Shown here: positions 1 to 8,800 of the stretch, piece after piece
Layout of the letters: every line of letters starts with the position of its first letter
Position numbering within the stretch: the stretch's first letter is position 1
Assembly: GCA_012963655.1 (NCBI GenBank)
Contig: DTVI01000231.1
Coordinates: 1-21,930, forward strand
From: Sulfurimonas sp.
GTDB taxonomy: Bacteria; Campylobacterota; Campylobacteria; Campylobacterales; Sulfurimonadaceae
Direction: 5' to 3'
Length of the DNA: 21,930 bases
Program-made: the position numbers and the translations under genes
The notes under the pieces: generated by a model
Database searches by the model: none
What the model was told of the DNA's origin: nothing
The model's input: the letters and a program-made list of their open reading frames with translations, nothing else

Positions 1-899
1 ATCATTGTTTCTTCTACACGCGCATATATAACGTTATAAACGACTTCTAAAGAAACCTCATGTGTTGTTTCTTCATCTCCGATAACAGGAAGTTCGATAA
101 GGTCGTTAGATGGTGTATGTAAACTTCCATAGGTCATTTTTACATTATCAGCAGTATTTAAAGGAGTGTGTAGGGCCATAGATAAATCATTTGTAATGTG
201 GTTTGAACCCACACCTAAGAAATCGTTATACCTAATAGAATTTCCTGAATGAATAACTAAGTTACAAGTAGAACCACCCATATCAATAACTGCCGCGCCT
301 AACTCTTTTTCATCTGAGTTTAGTGTTGCAATGGCTGATGCATATCCACTAAGTACAATATTTTCAACTTCAACACCAGCAGCCTTAACTGCTTTTCTAA
401 GGTTATTAAGGTTTGATTTTTGTGTAGTAATAATATGTGTTTCAACTTCAAGACGCGCTGCGTTCATTCCAAGAGGGTCTTCGATAAAATCTTGGTCATC
501 TACCTTGAAGGTATAAGGAAGAGTATGTAAGACTTCATATTCATTAGGAATATTTGCATTATATAAAGAGGTGTGCATTACACGGTTAATCTCTTTAAGA
601 CCAACCTCTTTATTAGGAATATTTACAATACCACTAGAATTTAATGATTTTGTATATGCACCAGATATAGAAACGATGGCCTTAGTAAAATTAGTACCAG
701 CAACACGTTTAGCATCATTAAGTGCATTCTTAATAGACTTAGAAGTAAGTTCAATATTTGTAATGCTTCCTTTTTTAAGACCTTGGGCCTTGCTTATACC
801 AGCCCCAAGTATCTGTATCTTGTCGTCTTCGTCAATTTCAGAGATGATAGCGCAGATTTTAGTTGAACCAATATCAATGGCAAGAACTGTTCTATTCAA
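1..899 (-). CDS. ftsA: Cell division protein FtsA (3' end cut by window edge)
   Basis: FtsA is an actin-like ATPase that anchors FtsZ filaments to the cytoplasmic membrane and recruits later division proteins. About 299 codons are visible; the C-terminus, with the membrane-targeting helix, lies beyond the left edge. The N-terminal phosphate-1 loop is AIDIGSTK (residues 7-14) and the phosphate-2 loop is IDMGGST with Asp206; the segment between them fits the 1A and 1C subdomains. The start is a TTG at 897-899, with an AGAAGGA-like ribosome binding site just upstream inside the end of ppiD. Only two bases separate it from the ppiD stop, so the two are probably co-transcribed and perhaps translationally coupled. 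In Campylobacterota ftsZ usually follows, which would place it just left of the window. Family assignment is firm. Confidence 0.93.
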   Translation of the reverse strand, partial: MNRTVLAIDIGSTKICAIISEIDEDDKIQILGAGISKAQGLKKGSITNIELTSKSIKNALNDAKRVAGTNFTKAIVSISGAYTKSLNSSGIVNIPNKEVGLKEINRVMHTSLYNANIPNEYEVLHTLPYTFKVDDQDFIEDPLGMNAARLEVETHIITTQKSNLNNLRKAVKAAGVEVENIVLSGYASAIATLNSDEKELGAAVIDMGGSTCNLVIHSGNSIRYNDFLGVGSNHITNDLSMALHTPLNTADNVKMTYGSLHTPSNDLIELPVIGDEETTHEVSLEVVYNVIYARVEETM

Positions 900-901
900 G
901 A

Positions 902-2374
902 CTATTTTCCTTCTATATATGAAGTAACAGGATACTGTACTTCAAGTTTTTTAAGTAGTCCCTCATTTAAAAGGGATGTTTTAAGTCGTAACACATTTGT
1001 CACTTGAGTGTTATTCTCTTTTTCAAGCAACTTTTGTTCCAAAATATTAAATAATACTATTTTTCCATTCTCTAAAGGGATGAAACCCTTCTTTGTATTT
1101 TGAGTAAACAAGGCTTCCAAAAACTCGCCAGCTTCGAATTCATTAAGCGGAGCTAACTTAGAAATACTTACATGTGTTAAAAATGGTGAAGTCTTTCCAG
1201 TAAAGTTTTCTACAGAATTTTTCGCAAGTTGCGTAAAACGTTTGTCAGTTTCTTCATTTAGATAGATTACTTCAACTTCAGCCTTTGCTTCTTCAAAAGT
1301 CTTAGGTTTAGAACCATTTTCCTTAACAAGTTTAATAATAAGGAACTTTCCATTTACATATTGTGGTTTTAAGTAAGGCTTGTTCTGAGTAAGTTTTGTT
1401 AGCTTCTTATATACTTCAATATTTAAAGGGTTGTTGTTTTGAGAAACAATAAGGGTTTCTTTTGCAACAGAGTCTTCTAATTTATCTTTTTTATAGGAGA
1501 TATAAGTACGTAAGGCTTCTTTATTGCTTGCTTTTTTATTTAGTAAAGATAAAATATTTTCAGTTGATTCTTCATAAGTTAATATCTCACCACTGTCTTT
1601 TTTAAAGTCATGCTTGTTTTCTGCATATGCTGCTAATAAATCTTGGTCTGTATATTCTCCCACAATACTTTCTTGAGTAACAACTTCAAGCTCATATGTT
1701 GGTTCAGTCATATAGTTTAACTTTTGCCCTTCCCAATAAGACTTCACTAATGCTTCATCTTTTGACACCTTGATACTAGAAATATCAAGTACCTTATAAT
1801 TAATCTTATCTTGAACGTTTAAAGCAATAGAAAGTGACTCTTCTTCTAAAGGTAAGGATTGCGCAGAAACAATTCCCATAACTTTTTGAAGTAATAAAGA
1901 ACGTCTTACATCAGCTTCATACAGGTCTTTGGTTAAACGTGCTTGTTTTAAAACTTTTAAATAAGTTTCTTTATTAAATCGACCATCTTTGTAAAAAGCT
2001 TCTGTTTCTATAAGGCTTTGAGCTGTTTCCTTGTCAGATACTTCAAGTTTAAAGCTTTGTGCTAGATTAAGTAAAAGTGCCTCATCAATAAGTTGTTTGA
2101 GGGCTTGTTTTTCTAAACCAAAGGCCTTTGCCTGAGCTTCATCAAATTTTCCTTGAAACATTTGGTTATATCGTGAGAAAAGTTGACGATACGCAGAATT
2201 CATTTGGTGAACACTAATATCTACCTTTCCAACCTTAGCAACAGTATCAGCACCACCACCTGAAAAACTTGCACTTCCAATAGCAAACATTGGACCAGCT
2301 GCCACAAAGGCTCCCACACTAATCCATAGTGTGATATTTAGATATTTACGATGTCTTTGCATCCATGTGATCAT
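902..2374 (-). CDS. ppiD: PpiD/SurA-like periplasmic folding factor, membrane anchored
   Basis: A 490-residue protein with a short basic N-terminus, one membrane helix at about residues 14-34, and a long periplasmic part. Residues from about 45 to 170 match the SurA/PpiD N-terminal chaperone domain, including a paired DEALLLNLAQ helix and the SDKETAQSLI segment. Such proteins help newly exported outer-membrane and periplasmic proteins to fold. The central region, where a parvulin isomerase domain would sit (about 260-360), shows none of the usual glycine-rich parvulin signature. Chaperone activity is therefore better supported than isomerase activity. The ATG at 2374 is preceded by AAGGAA at a good distance. 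It lies directly upstream of ftsA with a two-base gap. The symbol is by homology; SurA-like naming is possible. Confidence 0.8.
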   Translation of the reverse strand: MITWMQRHRKYLNITLWISVGAFVAAGPMFAIGSASFSGGGADTVAKVGKVDISVHQMNSAYRQLFSRYNQMFQGKFDEAQAKAFGLEKQALKQLIDEALLLNLAQSFKLEVSDKETAQSLIETEAFYKDGRFNKETYLKVLKQARLTKDLYEADVRRSLLLQKVMGIVSAQSLPLEEESLSIALNVQDKINYKVLDISSIKVSKDEALVKSYWEGQKLNYMTEPTYELEVVTQESIVGEYTDQDLLAAYAENKHDFKKDSGEILTYEESTENILSLLNKKASNKEALRTYISYKKDKLEDSVAKETLIVSQNNNPLNIEVYKKLTKLTQNKPYLKPQYVNGKFLIIKLVKENGSKPKTFEEAKAEVEVIYLNEETDKRFTQLAKNSVENFTGKTSPFLTHVSISKLAPLNEFEAGEFLEALFTQNTKKGFIPLENGKIVLFNILEQKLLEKENNTQVTNVLRLKTSLLNEGLLKKLEVQYPVTSYIEGK

Positions 2375-2532
2375 ATAAAGATTCCTTAAATTATAATAAT
2401 ACTTATTTTAGTAAGTTAAGCATTAAAATTTGATAAATATATAGGGCAACAATAAGATTTGTTTTATATGTAACTTTAAAGGCCATTTTTAGTACACTTT
2501 CACGAATAATAAGATACAAAAGAAGGTATAAC
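2375..2532. promoter_or_regulatory. Divergent ppiD / bioA intergenic region
   Basis: This AT-rich spacer must hold the start signals of both ppiD (leftward) and bioA (rightward). The bioA ribosome binding site AGAAGG is clear at 2520-2525. A TATAAT is readable on the minus strand at 2395-2390, but it would put the ppiD transcript start almost on the ribosome binding site, so I do not call it. No biotin-repressor-type palindrome was recognised. Confidence 0.35.
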
Positions 2533-3846
2533 ATGACTAACGAGTCCATAGCAAAGAGAGATTTAGATGTTTTATGGCATCCATGTACACAGATGAAAGA
2601 CCATGAATTTTTACCGATGATACCAATTAAATCAGGAAAAGGCGTTTGGCTTGAAGACTTTGATGGTAACAAATATATAGATGCTATTAGCTCTTGGTGG
2701 GTCAACATGTTTGGTCACGTAAATCCTTATATCAGTGGCAAGATTAAAGAACAACTTGATACCTTAGAGCATGTTATACTTGCTGGTTTTACACATGAAC
2801 CTATAGTAAGACTTTCTGAGCGTTTAATAAAACTAACTCCTGAAGGGCTTGATCGTTGTTTTTACGCAGATAATGGATCTTCAGCTGTTGAAGTAGCTTT
2901 GAAAATGTCATATCATTCTCATAAGAATTCGGGTCTTGAAAAACCATTATTTGTGTCACTATCAAATTCTTATCATGGAGAGACTATAGGTGCTTTGTCT
3001 GTGGGAGATGTTGAGTTATACAAAGATACGTATAAACCGCTTTTAATCTCATGTGTTCAAACAGCAGTACCTAAAGACATGAGCGAAGAAGCTGCGATAG
3101 AAGCAGCGAAAAAGTTTGAAGAACTTTTAGAAGAAAGAGCTGATGAAATAGCTGCTTTAATTATTGAACCAATGGTTCAAGGTGCAGGGTATATGCACAT
3201 GTATCATCCTCTTTACATAAGCTTAGTAAGAGACATTTGTACACGTTTTAATGTGCATTTAATTGCAGATGAAGTTTTGGTTGGTTTTGGTAGAACGGGT
3301 ACACTTTTTGCCTGTGAACAAGCAAATATAACACCTGATTTTATTGTTTTATCTAAGGGTCTAACGGGAGGATATCTTCCTCTTTCTGTTGTCTTGACTA
3401 CAGATGAAATTTATCAAAAGTTTTATTGTGATTATGGTTTACATAAGGCCTTTTTACACTCCCATTCTTATACAGGAAATGCATTGGCCTGTGCTGCTGC
3501 AAATGCGACCTTAGATATTTTTGAAAATGAAAATATTATTGAGAAGAACAAGGTAGTAGCCCAATATATGCAGGACAAATTAGAAAGATTTAAAACCTTA
3601 AAAAATGTAAAAGAGGTTCGCCAAACAGGTATGATAGCTGCCGTTGAACTTAAGGGATATAAGAGTGAAGAACGTATAGGACTTAAGGTTTATGACCATG
3701 GGCTAAAAAATGGGGTTCTTCTTCGTCCACTTGGACATATCGTATATTTTATGCCACCATATATTATTAGTGAAGAAGAGATGGATATTATGTTTGATAC
3801 AGCCTATGACGCGATTACGGCTTTACCTGAAGGAAAGAGTGAATAG
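2533..3846 (+). CDS. bioA: Adenosylmethionine-8-amino-7-oxononanoate aminotransferase (BioA)
   Basis: This PLP-dependent class III aminotransferase converts 8-amino-7-oxononanoate (KAPA) to 7,8-diaminononanoate in biotin synthesis, normally with S-adenosylmethionine as amino donor. The 437 residues match full-length BioA. The N-terminal DVLWHPCTQMKDHE and ISSWWVNMFGH segments are typical of BioA rather than of ornithine or GABA transaminases. The PLP-binding aspartate lies in LIADEVLVGFGRTG, and the Schiff-base lysine is Lys275 in LSKGLTGG. The ATG has an AGAAGG site seven bases upstream. No other biotin gene is next to it; it stands alone between ppiD and a convergent aldolase-like gene, so its regulation cannot be inferred from an operon. 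Confidence 0.95.
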   Translation: MTNESIAKRDLDVLWHPCTQMKDHEFLPMIPIKSGKGVWLEDFDGNKYIDAISSWWVNMFGHVNPYISGKIKEQLDTLEHVILAGFTHEPIVRLSERLIKLTPEGLDRCFYADNGSSAVEVALKMSYHSHKNSGLEKPLFVSLSNSYHGETIGALSVGDVELYKDTYKPLLISCVQTAVPKDMSEEAAIEAAKKFEELLEERADEIAALIIEPMVQGAGYMHMYHPLYISLVRDICTRFNVHLIADEVLVGFGRTGTLFACEQANITPDFIVLSKGLTGGYLPLSVVLTTDEIYQKFYCDYGLHKAFLHSHSYTGNALACAAANATLDIFENENIIEKNKVVAQYMQDKLERFKTLKNVKEVRQTGMIAAVELKGYKSEERIGLKVYDHGLKNGVLLRPLGHIVYFMPPYIISEEEMDIMFDTAYDAITALPEGKSE

Positions 3847-3851
3847 ATCTC

Positions 3852-3895
3852 CTTCCTAATAGGAAGTAGGGAGTTATTGTAGTTTCATACAATAA
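3852..3895. terminator. Two adjacent hairpins between convergent genes
   Basis: Between the bioA stop and the stop of the convergent aldolase-like gene are two perfect stems: CTTCCT/AGGAAG with a three-base loop (3852-3866), and TTATTGTA/TACAATAA with a six-base loop (3874-3895). The position suits a bidirectional terminator. Neither stem is GC-rich or followed by a long T-run, so the call is tentative. Confidence 0.45.
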
Positions 3896-3903
3896 TAGTG
3901 AAG

Positions 3904-4494
3904 CTAAAGATCCATATCTTGGTCTTTAGTTACATCAGATAGCATAAGTAAGCGACATGACTTTTCTAAGATGGCAAGTTTTCTTGTCATTGTTTTTAAA
4001 TCTCTTGAAAATGCATACACCCCATATCCCTTTATAACAATGATATTTGTTTCTTGTTTAATAAAAAACTGAGGAATTTCAGAACTGGCTCTATCATACC
4101 AGTCATCAAAACTTTTTGGATCATATATAGAAATACCCTTGCACTCTTTTTGCCCAAAATAGTCCTTAGGTGTAATGACCTTATGGTTAAAGCTATAAGC
4201 TGTTGCATAAGGGGGCATAGTAAAACTGATAAATTTAGCATCAGAAATTTGTGAATAAATAGCAGCATGGATAGGTGTGTCAATACTTGCTTTTTTCCAT
4301 CTATAATCTTTATTATGACCAAGTTCTAATAATTCGCTTGTTTCTAAGTTATGAAAAACTGCTTCTTTTTGATTGATAATAAAACGATTTGAATCAGTTT
4401 TAGCGGATATTGAACCATGATAAAGTCCAAAAAAATCATTATGAAAAAGTGAATTAGAAAGAGATGAAAGTTCAGATTTTAGATAATTAACCAT
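3904..4494 (-). CDS. Class II aldolase/adducin-fold protein lacking metal ligands
   Basis: The 196-residue protein aligns by eye to the class II aldolase/adducin family (L-fuculose-phosphate aldolase, ribulose-phosphate 4-epimerase). Recognisable blocks are GSISAK near 27, the IHAAIY helix at 75-80, MPPYATA at 93-99 and the VIKGYGVYAFS strand near 153-163. In active family members zinc is held by two histidines in an H-x-H-x-PYATA segment and one in an NHG motif. Here these positions read Phe91, Met93 and Tyr157, and the catalytic glutamate before the IHAAIY helix is Asp72. The fold is therefore likely kept while aldolase chemistry is probably lost. The gene is divergent from rsmH. Its function is not known to me; a structural or regulatory role, or a different small-molecule site, is possible. 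Confidence 0.7.
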   Translation of the reverse strand: MVNYLKSELSSLSNSLFHNDFFGLYHGSISAKTDSNRFIINQKEAVFHNLETSELLELGHNKDYRWKKASIDTPIHAAIYSQISDAKFISFTMPPYATAYSFNHKVITPKDYFGQKECKGISIYDPKSFDDWYDRASSEIPQFFIKQETNIIVIKGYGVYAFSRDLKTMTRKLAILEKSCRLLMLSDVTKDQDMDL

Positions 4495-4532
4495 ATGAAA
4501 AGTACCTGCTTTTAACGTGAAATATGTGTAGT

Positions 4533-4538
4533 AGTATA
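4533..4538 (-). promoter_or_regulatory. Candidate -10 box of the aldolase-like gene
   Basis: Minus-strand TATACT, about 39 bases upstream of the ATG, in the divergent spacer shared with rsmH. No good -35 element is seen, which is common for sigma-70 promoters of this phylum. Confidence 0.35.
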
Positions 4539-4578
4539 ACGTGGCTTAACTAATAAGTCTATTTTCTAAGAGCATTTT

Positions 4579-4587
4579 TGCTATTAT
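4579..4587 (+). promoter_or_regulatory. Candidate extended -10 promoter of rsmH
   Basis: TGCTATTAT after a T-run, about 77 bases before the chosen rsmH start. It would give a leader of roughly 70 bases, in which TAAGAC and GTCTTA can pair weakly around a T-rich loop. Confidence 0.4.
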
Positions 4588-4663
4588 TAGAACAATTTAA
4601 GTCTAAGACCTTTTATTTTTCTTGTCTTATTACTTAGTAAGAAGTTTTTTAAAGGGTAGTTAC

Positions 4664-5581
4664 TTGCAAAATATTCCTCATATTCCGGTCTTATATAGAG
4701 AAGTTGAAGATACTTTTAGAGATATCAAAGAAGGTACTATAGTAGACTGTACTATGGGATATGCTGGACATAGCTCATTAATCTTAGAAACTAATCCTAA
4801 TATCAAACTTATTGGAATTGACCAAGACCAAACTGCTATTGATTTTTCTAGCTCACGACTTGAAGCCTTTGGGGATAGAGTCAGTATTAAAAAAGGTCGT
4901 TTTTCACAAATGTCAGCAGAGGTTTTTAAAGAAGACAACAACATTAGAGGCTTACTGGCTGATATTGGTGTTTCATCCTTACAACTAGACGAAAAAGACA
5001 GAGGTTTTAGCTTTGAAAGTGATAACCTTGACATGCGTATGGACCCATCTAGAGAGTTTTCTGCCTCTGATGTTGTTAATACATATACTCAAAAAGACTT
5101 AGAACGTATCTTATTTGATTATGGTGAGGTAAGAAATGCAAAGCATATTGCTTCTGAAATTGTTCAAGCTAGACCTTTTAACTCAGCTAAAGAACTTTCA
5201 AAGCTCATTCGTCCTTTTGCGCCTAGAGGAAAAAAGATACATCCTTCTACCCTGGTGTTTCAAGCCATACGAATAGAAGTAAATAATGAGTTAGGCGAAC
5301 TTGAAGGGCTCTTAGATAGCATAGAAAACTCTGGCTTAAAAGACGCACGCATCGCTATTATTTCTTTTCATTCATTAGAAGATCGTATGGTTAAACAGAG
5401 ATTTAAAAAATGGTCAAAATCATGTATTTGTTCAGAAGAAGCTATGCGCTGTACCTGTGGTAATGATCATGCTTTAGGTAAAATGGTTGCACGAAAGCCT
5501 TATGAAGCCAAAAGTGATGAGGTCAAAGAAAATGTTAGGAGTAGGTCTGCTAAGATGAGGGTTTTTCAGTTTGGAATATGA
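4664..5581 (+). CDS. rsmH: 16S rRNA (cytosine-1402-N4)-methyltransferase RsmH (MraW)
   Basis: RsmH is a SAM-dependent enzyme that methylates N4 of C1402 in the ribosomal P site. I start it at TTG 4664-4666, which gives 305 residues beginning MQNIPHIPVLYREV, the typical RsmH N-terminus. It has an AAAGGG site at 4651-4656. A longer reading from 4622 adds 14 residues without family support. The SAM loop is DCTMGYAGHS (28-37); other landmarks are LLADIGVSSLQLD, the GFSFESDNLDMRMD block and ISFHSLEDRMVKQ. A cysteine cluster (CICSEEAMRCTC) sits near the C-terminus, as in other RsmH proteins. It overlaps the next small gene by 11 bases and appears to lead an operon with an FtsL-like gene and an RND exporter, resembling the start of a dcw cluster. 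Confidence 0.93.
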   Translation: MQNIPHIPVLYREVEDTFRDIKEGTIVDCTMGYAGHSSLILETNPNIKLIGIDQDQTAIDFSSSRLEAFGDRVSIKKGRFSQMSAEVFKEDNNIRGLLADIGVSSLQLDEKDRGFSFESDNLDMRMDPSREFSASDVVNTYTQKDLERILFDYGEVRNAKHIASEIVQARPFNSAKELSKLIRPFAPRGKKIHPSTLVFQAIRIEVNNELGELEGLLDSIENSGLKDARIAIISFHSLEDRMVKQRFKKWSKSCICSEEAMRCTCGNDHALGKMVARKPYEAKSDEVKENVRSRSAKMRVFQFGI

Positions 5582-5855
5582 CGATAAGGCTCAAATATTA
5601 GCTGAAATTGATACGGTTATTGGAAGCAAAACAAACTTAGAATTTGCTTTTTTAATGTCTGTGCTAATGGGTGTTTGTTTAGTTCTTTTATTGGCCTTTC
5701 CTAAGGTGTTTTTACACAGTAGCATATATTATAAAAGTCGTGATATTTCAGCCCTTGAACGAGAATATAAGTCTTTAAAAGAAGAACATAAAATCATAAC
5801 CTCAAAGGTGGAGAAAAAGAGATTTAAAAATCAGATACTTGATACACTTTTCTAA
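5571..5855 (+). CDS. Small FtsL-like division membrane protein
   Basis: A 94-residue protein with a charged cytoplasmic N-terminus, one hydrophobic helix at about 25-44, and a charged C-terminal part (DISALEREYKSLKEEHKI) that looks like a short coiled coil. This is the topology of FtsL, a bitopic protein of the FtsQLB complex that regulates septal peptidoglycan synthesis. The position directly behind rsmH is the classical ftsL position. The sequence itself is too short and divergent to prove identity, so no symbol is given. The start is TTG 5571, overlapping the end of rsmH by 11 bases, with GAGG ten bases upstream; the overlap suggests translational coupling. It could also be another small coiled-coil membrane protein. 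Confidence 0.65.
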   Translation: MEYDDKAQILAEIDTVIGSKTNLEFAFLMSVLMGVCLVLLLAFPKVFLHSSIYYKSRDISALEREYKSLKEEHKIITSKVEKKRFKNQILDTLF

Positions 5856-5886
5856 GATGAAAATTTAACATAAGTAAAGGACGATA

Positions 5887-8800
5887 GTGTTAAGAAAATT
5901 TATAGAGTTTGCCATTGATAAGCCCCTTTTAAATCATATCTTTCTTGCCTTTATCCTTGTTTTGTCTGTTATGGCCTATCTTAATATTTCTAAAGAAATT
6001 TTTCCTCCTATTCAAATGGATAAGGTGGTTATATCAGGAGCTTACCCTGGAACATCTGCAGATATTATGGATAAAATGGCAGTTAAAAACATTGAAGATG
6101 AACTTAAAAATATTAATGCCTTAGATTCCTTAGAAACAGAGGTTAAAAACGGTAGCTTTAAGATTACAGCTGACATTAAAAAAGGCGCAGATAATATATC
6201 TGCACTTAATGATGTTAAAGATGTTATTGCCAAAACTAAACGTGATCTTCCCTCAGATATGGATGAACCCATAGCAAGACTTTTTGAGGAGTCTATTCCC
6301 CTAACACAAATTGCTATCTCGGGTGACTTTTGCACAGCTGAGCTTTTAAAAATGGCTGAAAAGTTAAAATCAGATCTTTCCTTATATAAAGACCTTAATG
6401 AGGTTACGATTCGTGGGGACGCAGATGAAGAACTACTTATTAAGCTTAATCTTGAAAAGATAAAAGCCTTTGACATAAAGGCTGAGGATGTAACAAGAGC
6501 CTTGTCTTCTATTAGTTCTATCTTTCCTATAGGTACCATAAAAGAAAGAGGAAAACATTTTTATCTTAGTACAAATAATGGGGAAAAAGAAATTCAACGT
6601 TTAGAAGATATGCTTTTAAATGTCTCAGGTAAGAGGGTACATCTTGGAAATATTGCTTCTGTAGAATTTACAATTTCTAAGGCAACAGAAATCTCACATT
6701 TTGATGGTCTTCATAGTATTAGTATTAATATTACAAAATCAAAGTCAGGTAATGCGATTGCTCTTGTTAAAGAATTTCGAACTTTATTAAAAAAATATAA
6801 GGAAAAATACCCTCAGTATAATTTTAATGTATATGGGGATACTTCTGTATGGATTAAAAACCGTCTTAATACAGTTTTCTCAAATATTATGTTTGGACTT
6901 TTTCTTGTATTTATGGCCATGATGATAACCGTTAACCGTGGTATTGCTATTGTTGTTGCCTTAGGAATCCCCTTGTCTTTTATGATAGGTCTTATTGTCA
7001 CTGAAAAGATAGGCTATTCTTTAAATATGCTCTCTCTTCTTGGGGGACTGATAGCCTTAGGTATGTTAGTTGATGAGGCCATTGTAGTGGCTGAAAATAT
7101 TTACAGGCATTTAGAAATGGGAAAAGATAGAAGAGAAGCGGTTATTGAAGGTTCAGTTGAAATGTTTCCTGCGGTTTTAGCAGCAACCCTGACCACGGTC
7201 TTTGCCTTTTTGCCCTTGCTTATGATGACGGGAGAGATGGGTGCTTTTATTCGTATTCTTCCTATTATGATATCTGTACTTCTGCTTTCGTCTTTGTTTG
7301 AAGCCTTTTATTTTCTTCCCTTGCATGCCAAAGATTTTCTACGTATTAGGCATGAAAATCATGTCAGTCATGATTGGTGGGAAAAAATGTATAAGTCTTA
7401 TGAAGGGGTCTTGCGTTACTTACTAGAGCGTAAGAAAATAGCCCTAGGTCTTATGGTTTCTTTTATCTTGATAGCCAGTCTACTCTTAGGAAGTTTTACA
7501 CGTTTTCAGCTTTTTCCTGATTTTGATGTTACTCAGGTATTTGTTACGGGAAAGCTTGAAATTAATCATGAACTTGAAGATACAGAAGAAATTATCACCA
7601 AGGTTGAAAAAGCGATACTTGCATATAAAAAAGAGGGAGAGATGGTTTCTATCACTTCTATTGTAGGCATGCGTTTAGATGCCAAAAACCATGCAATTAT
7701 TGGGGAAAACCTTTTTCATATTTTTATAGACTTAAATGAAAGAGCCCCAAGCAACTTATTTGAAAGATATATTAATCCTTATATCTCTGTTGAATATGAC
7801 GCGGAACTTTTAACAAGAGAGCGCACAGCTAGAGAAATACAAGATGATATTAAAAAGATAATTAAACCCTTTATTCATATAAAAGAAGATGGTGTAGAGG
7901 TATTTGATGAGATATCAGTTATTGTCCCTGGTACAGGTGTGGTCAAAAATGATGTAGAAATTTCTCTTTATGGTAAGGCTGATAAAGAACTTATTGAAGG
8001 CTTGAAACGCATTGAAGATAAAATGAAAGACAATGAAGGTGTATTTAATATCTCAAATGACGCAACCCAAGGTGAAAAAGAGTTAAAGTTACATATTAAT
8101 GCTTATGGTCAAAAGCTTGGTTTTAATGAAGAAATTTTAAACACACAATTACGTGCTATGTATCTTCAAGGTGAATATGGAAAGATGTTTAATGATGAAG
8201 GCTTAGTTCGTATTCGTATAGAAAGCTCTAAAAAAGATTCATATGAAAGTTTATACTCATTAGAACTTAATGTACCTAATACAGACCAAAAAGTAAGACT
8301 TAATGATATTGCAGACTTTATTATTCAAAAGGCGTATGTGAGTATAGGTAAGCAAGATGGTAAAAGAATTCGCTCTGTCTTTGCAACCTTAAACAAAGAA
8401 AAAATAACGGCGGGTGAATTAACATCTATTCTTGCACCCTTAATGCAAGACTTGCGAAATGAGGGATATGGAATTGATATAAAAGGGGAACAAAAAGAAA
8501 ATGAGAAGACCATTAACGAACTTTCTCAGGCCTTTTTAATTGCCTTGTTTCTAATTTTTATTACCTTGGTATGGCTTTTTGATTCTTTGATAAACTCATC
8601 GATAGTCTTGTCTAATGTTCTTTTTATAGGACTTGGTGTTTTAGCAGGGCATATGATAATGGGGATGAACATGACTATGCCAAGTCTTATAGGTGCTATT
8701 GGTTTAGTAGGTGTGGTGGTTAATGATGGTATCTTAATGGTCTTATTTATACGTAAGGCAAAAAATATAGATGAGGTGGTTTCCTTAGCACGAACACGTT

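Noticed and set aside
571..927. Plus-strand open frame of 118 codons
   Set aside because: It lies antisense to ftsA, which has clear family motifs; it has no family resemblance of its own.
2390..2395. TATAAT on the minus strand as ppiD promoter
   Set aside because: It would place the transcript start on the ribosome binding site, leaving almost no leader.
4032..4322. Minus-strand open frame of 96 codons inside the aldolase-like gene
   Set aside because: It is an out-of-frame shadow of the gene at 3904-4494, which has the recognisable fold motifs.
6042..6539. Minus-strand open frame of 165 codons
   Set aside because: It is antisense to the RND transporter and is low-complexity Ser/Leu sequence expected of a shadow frame.
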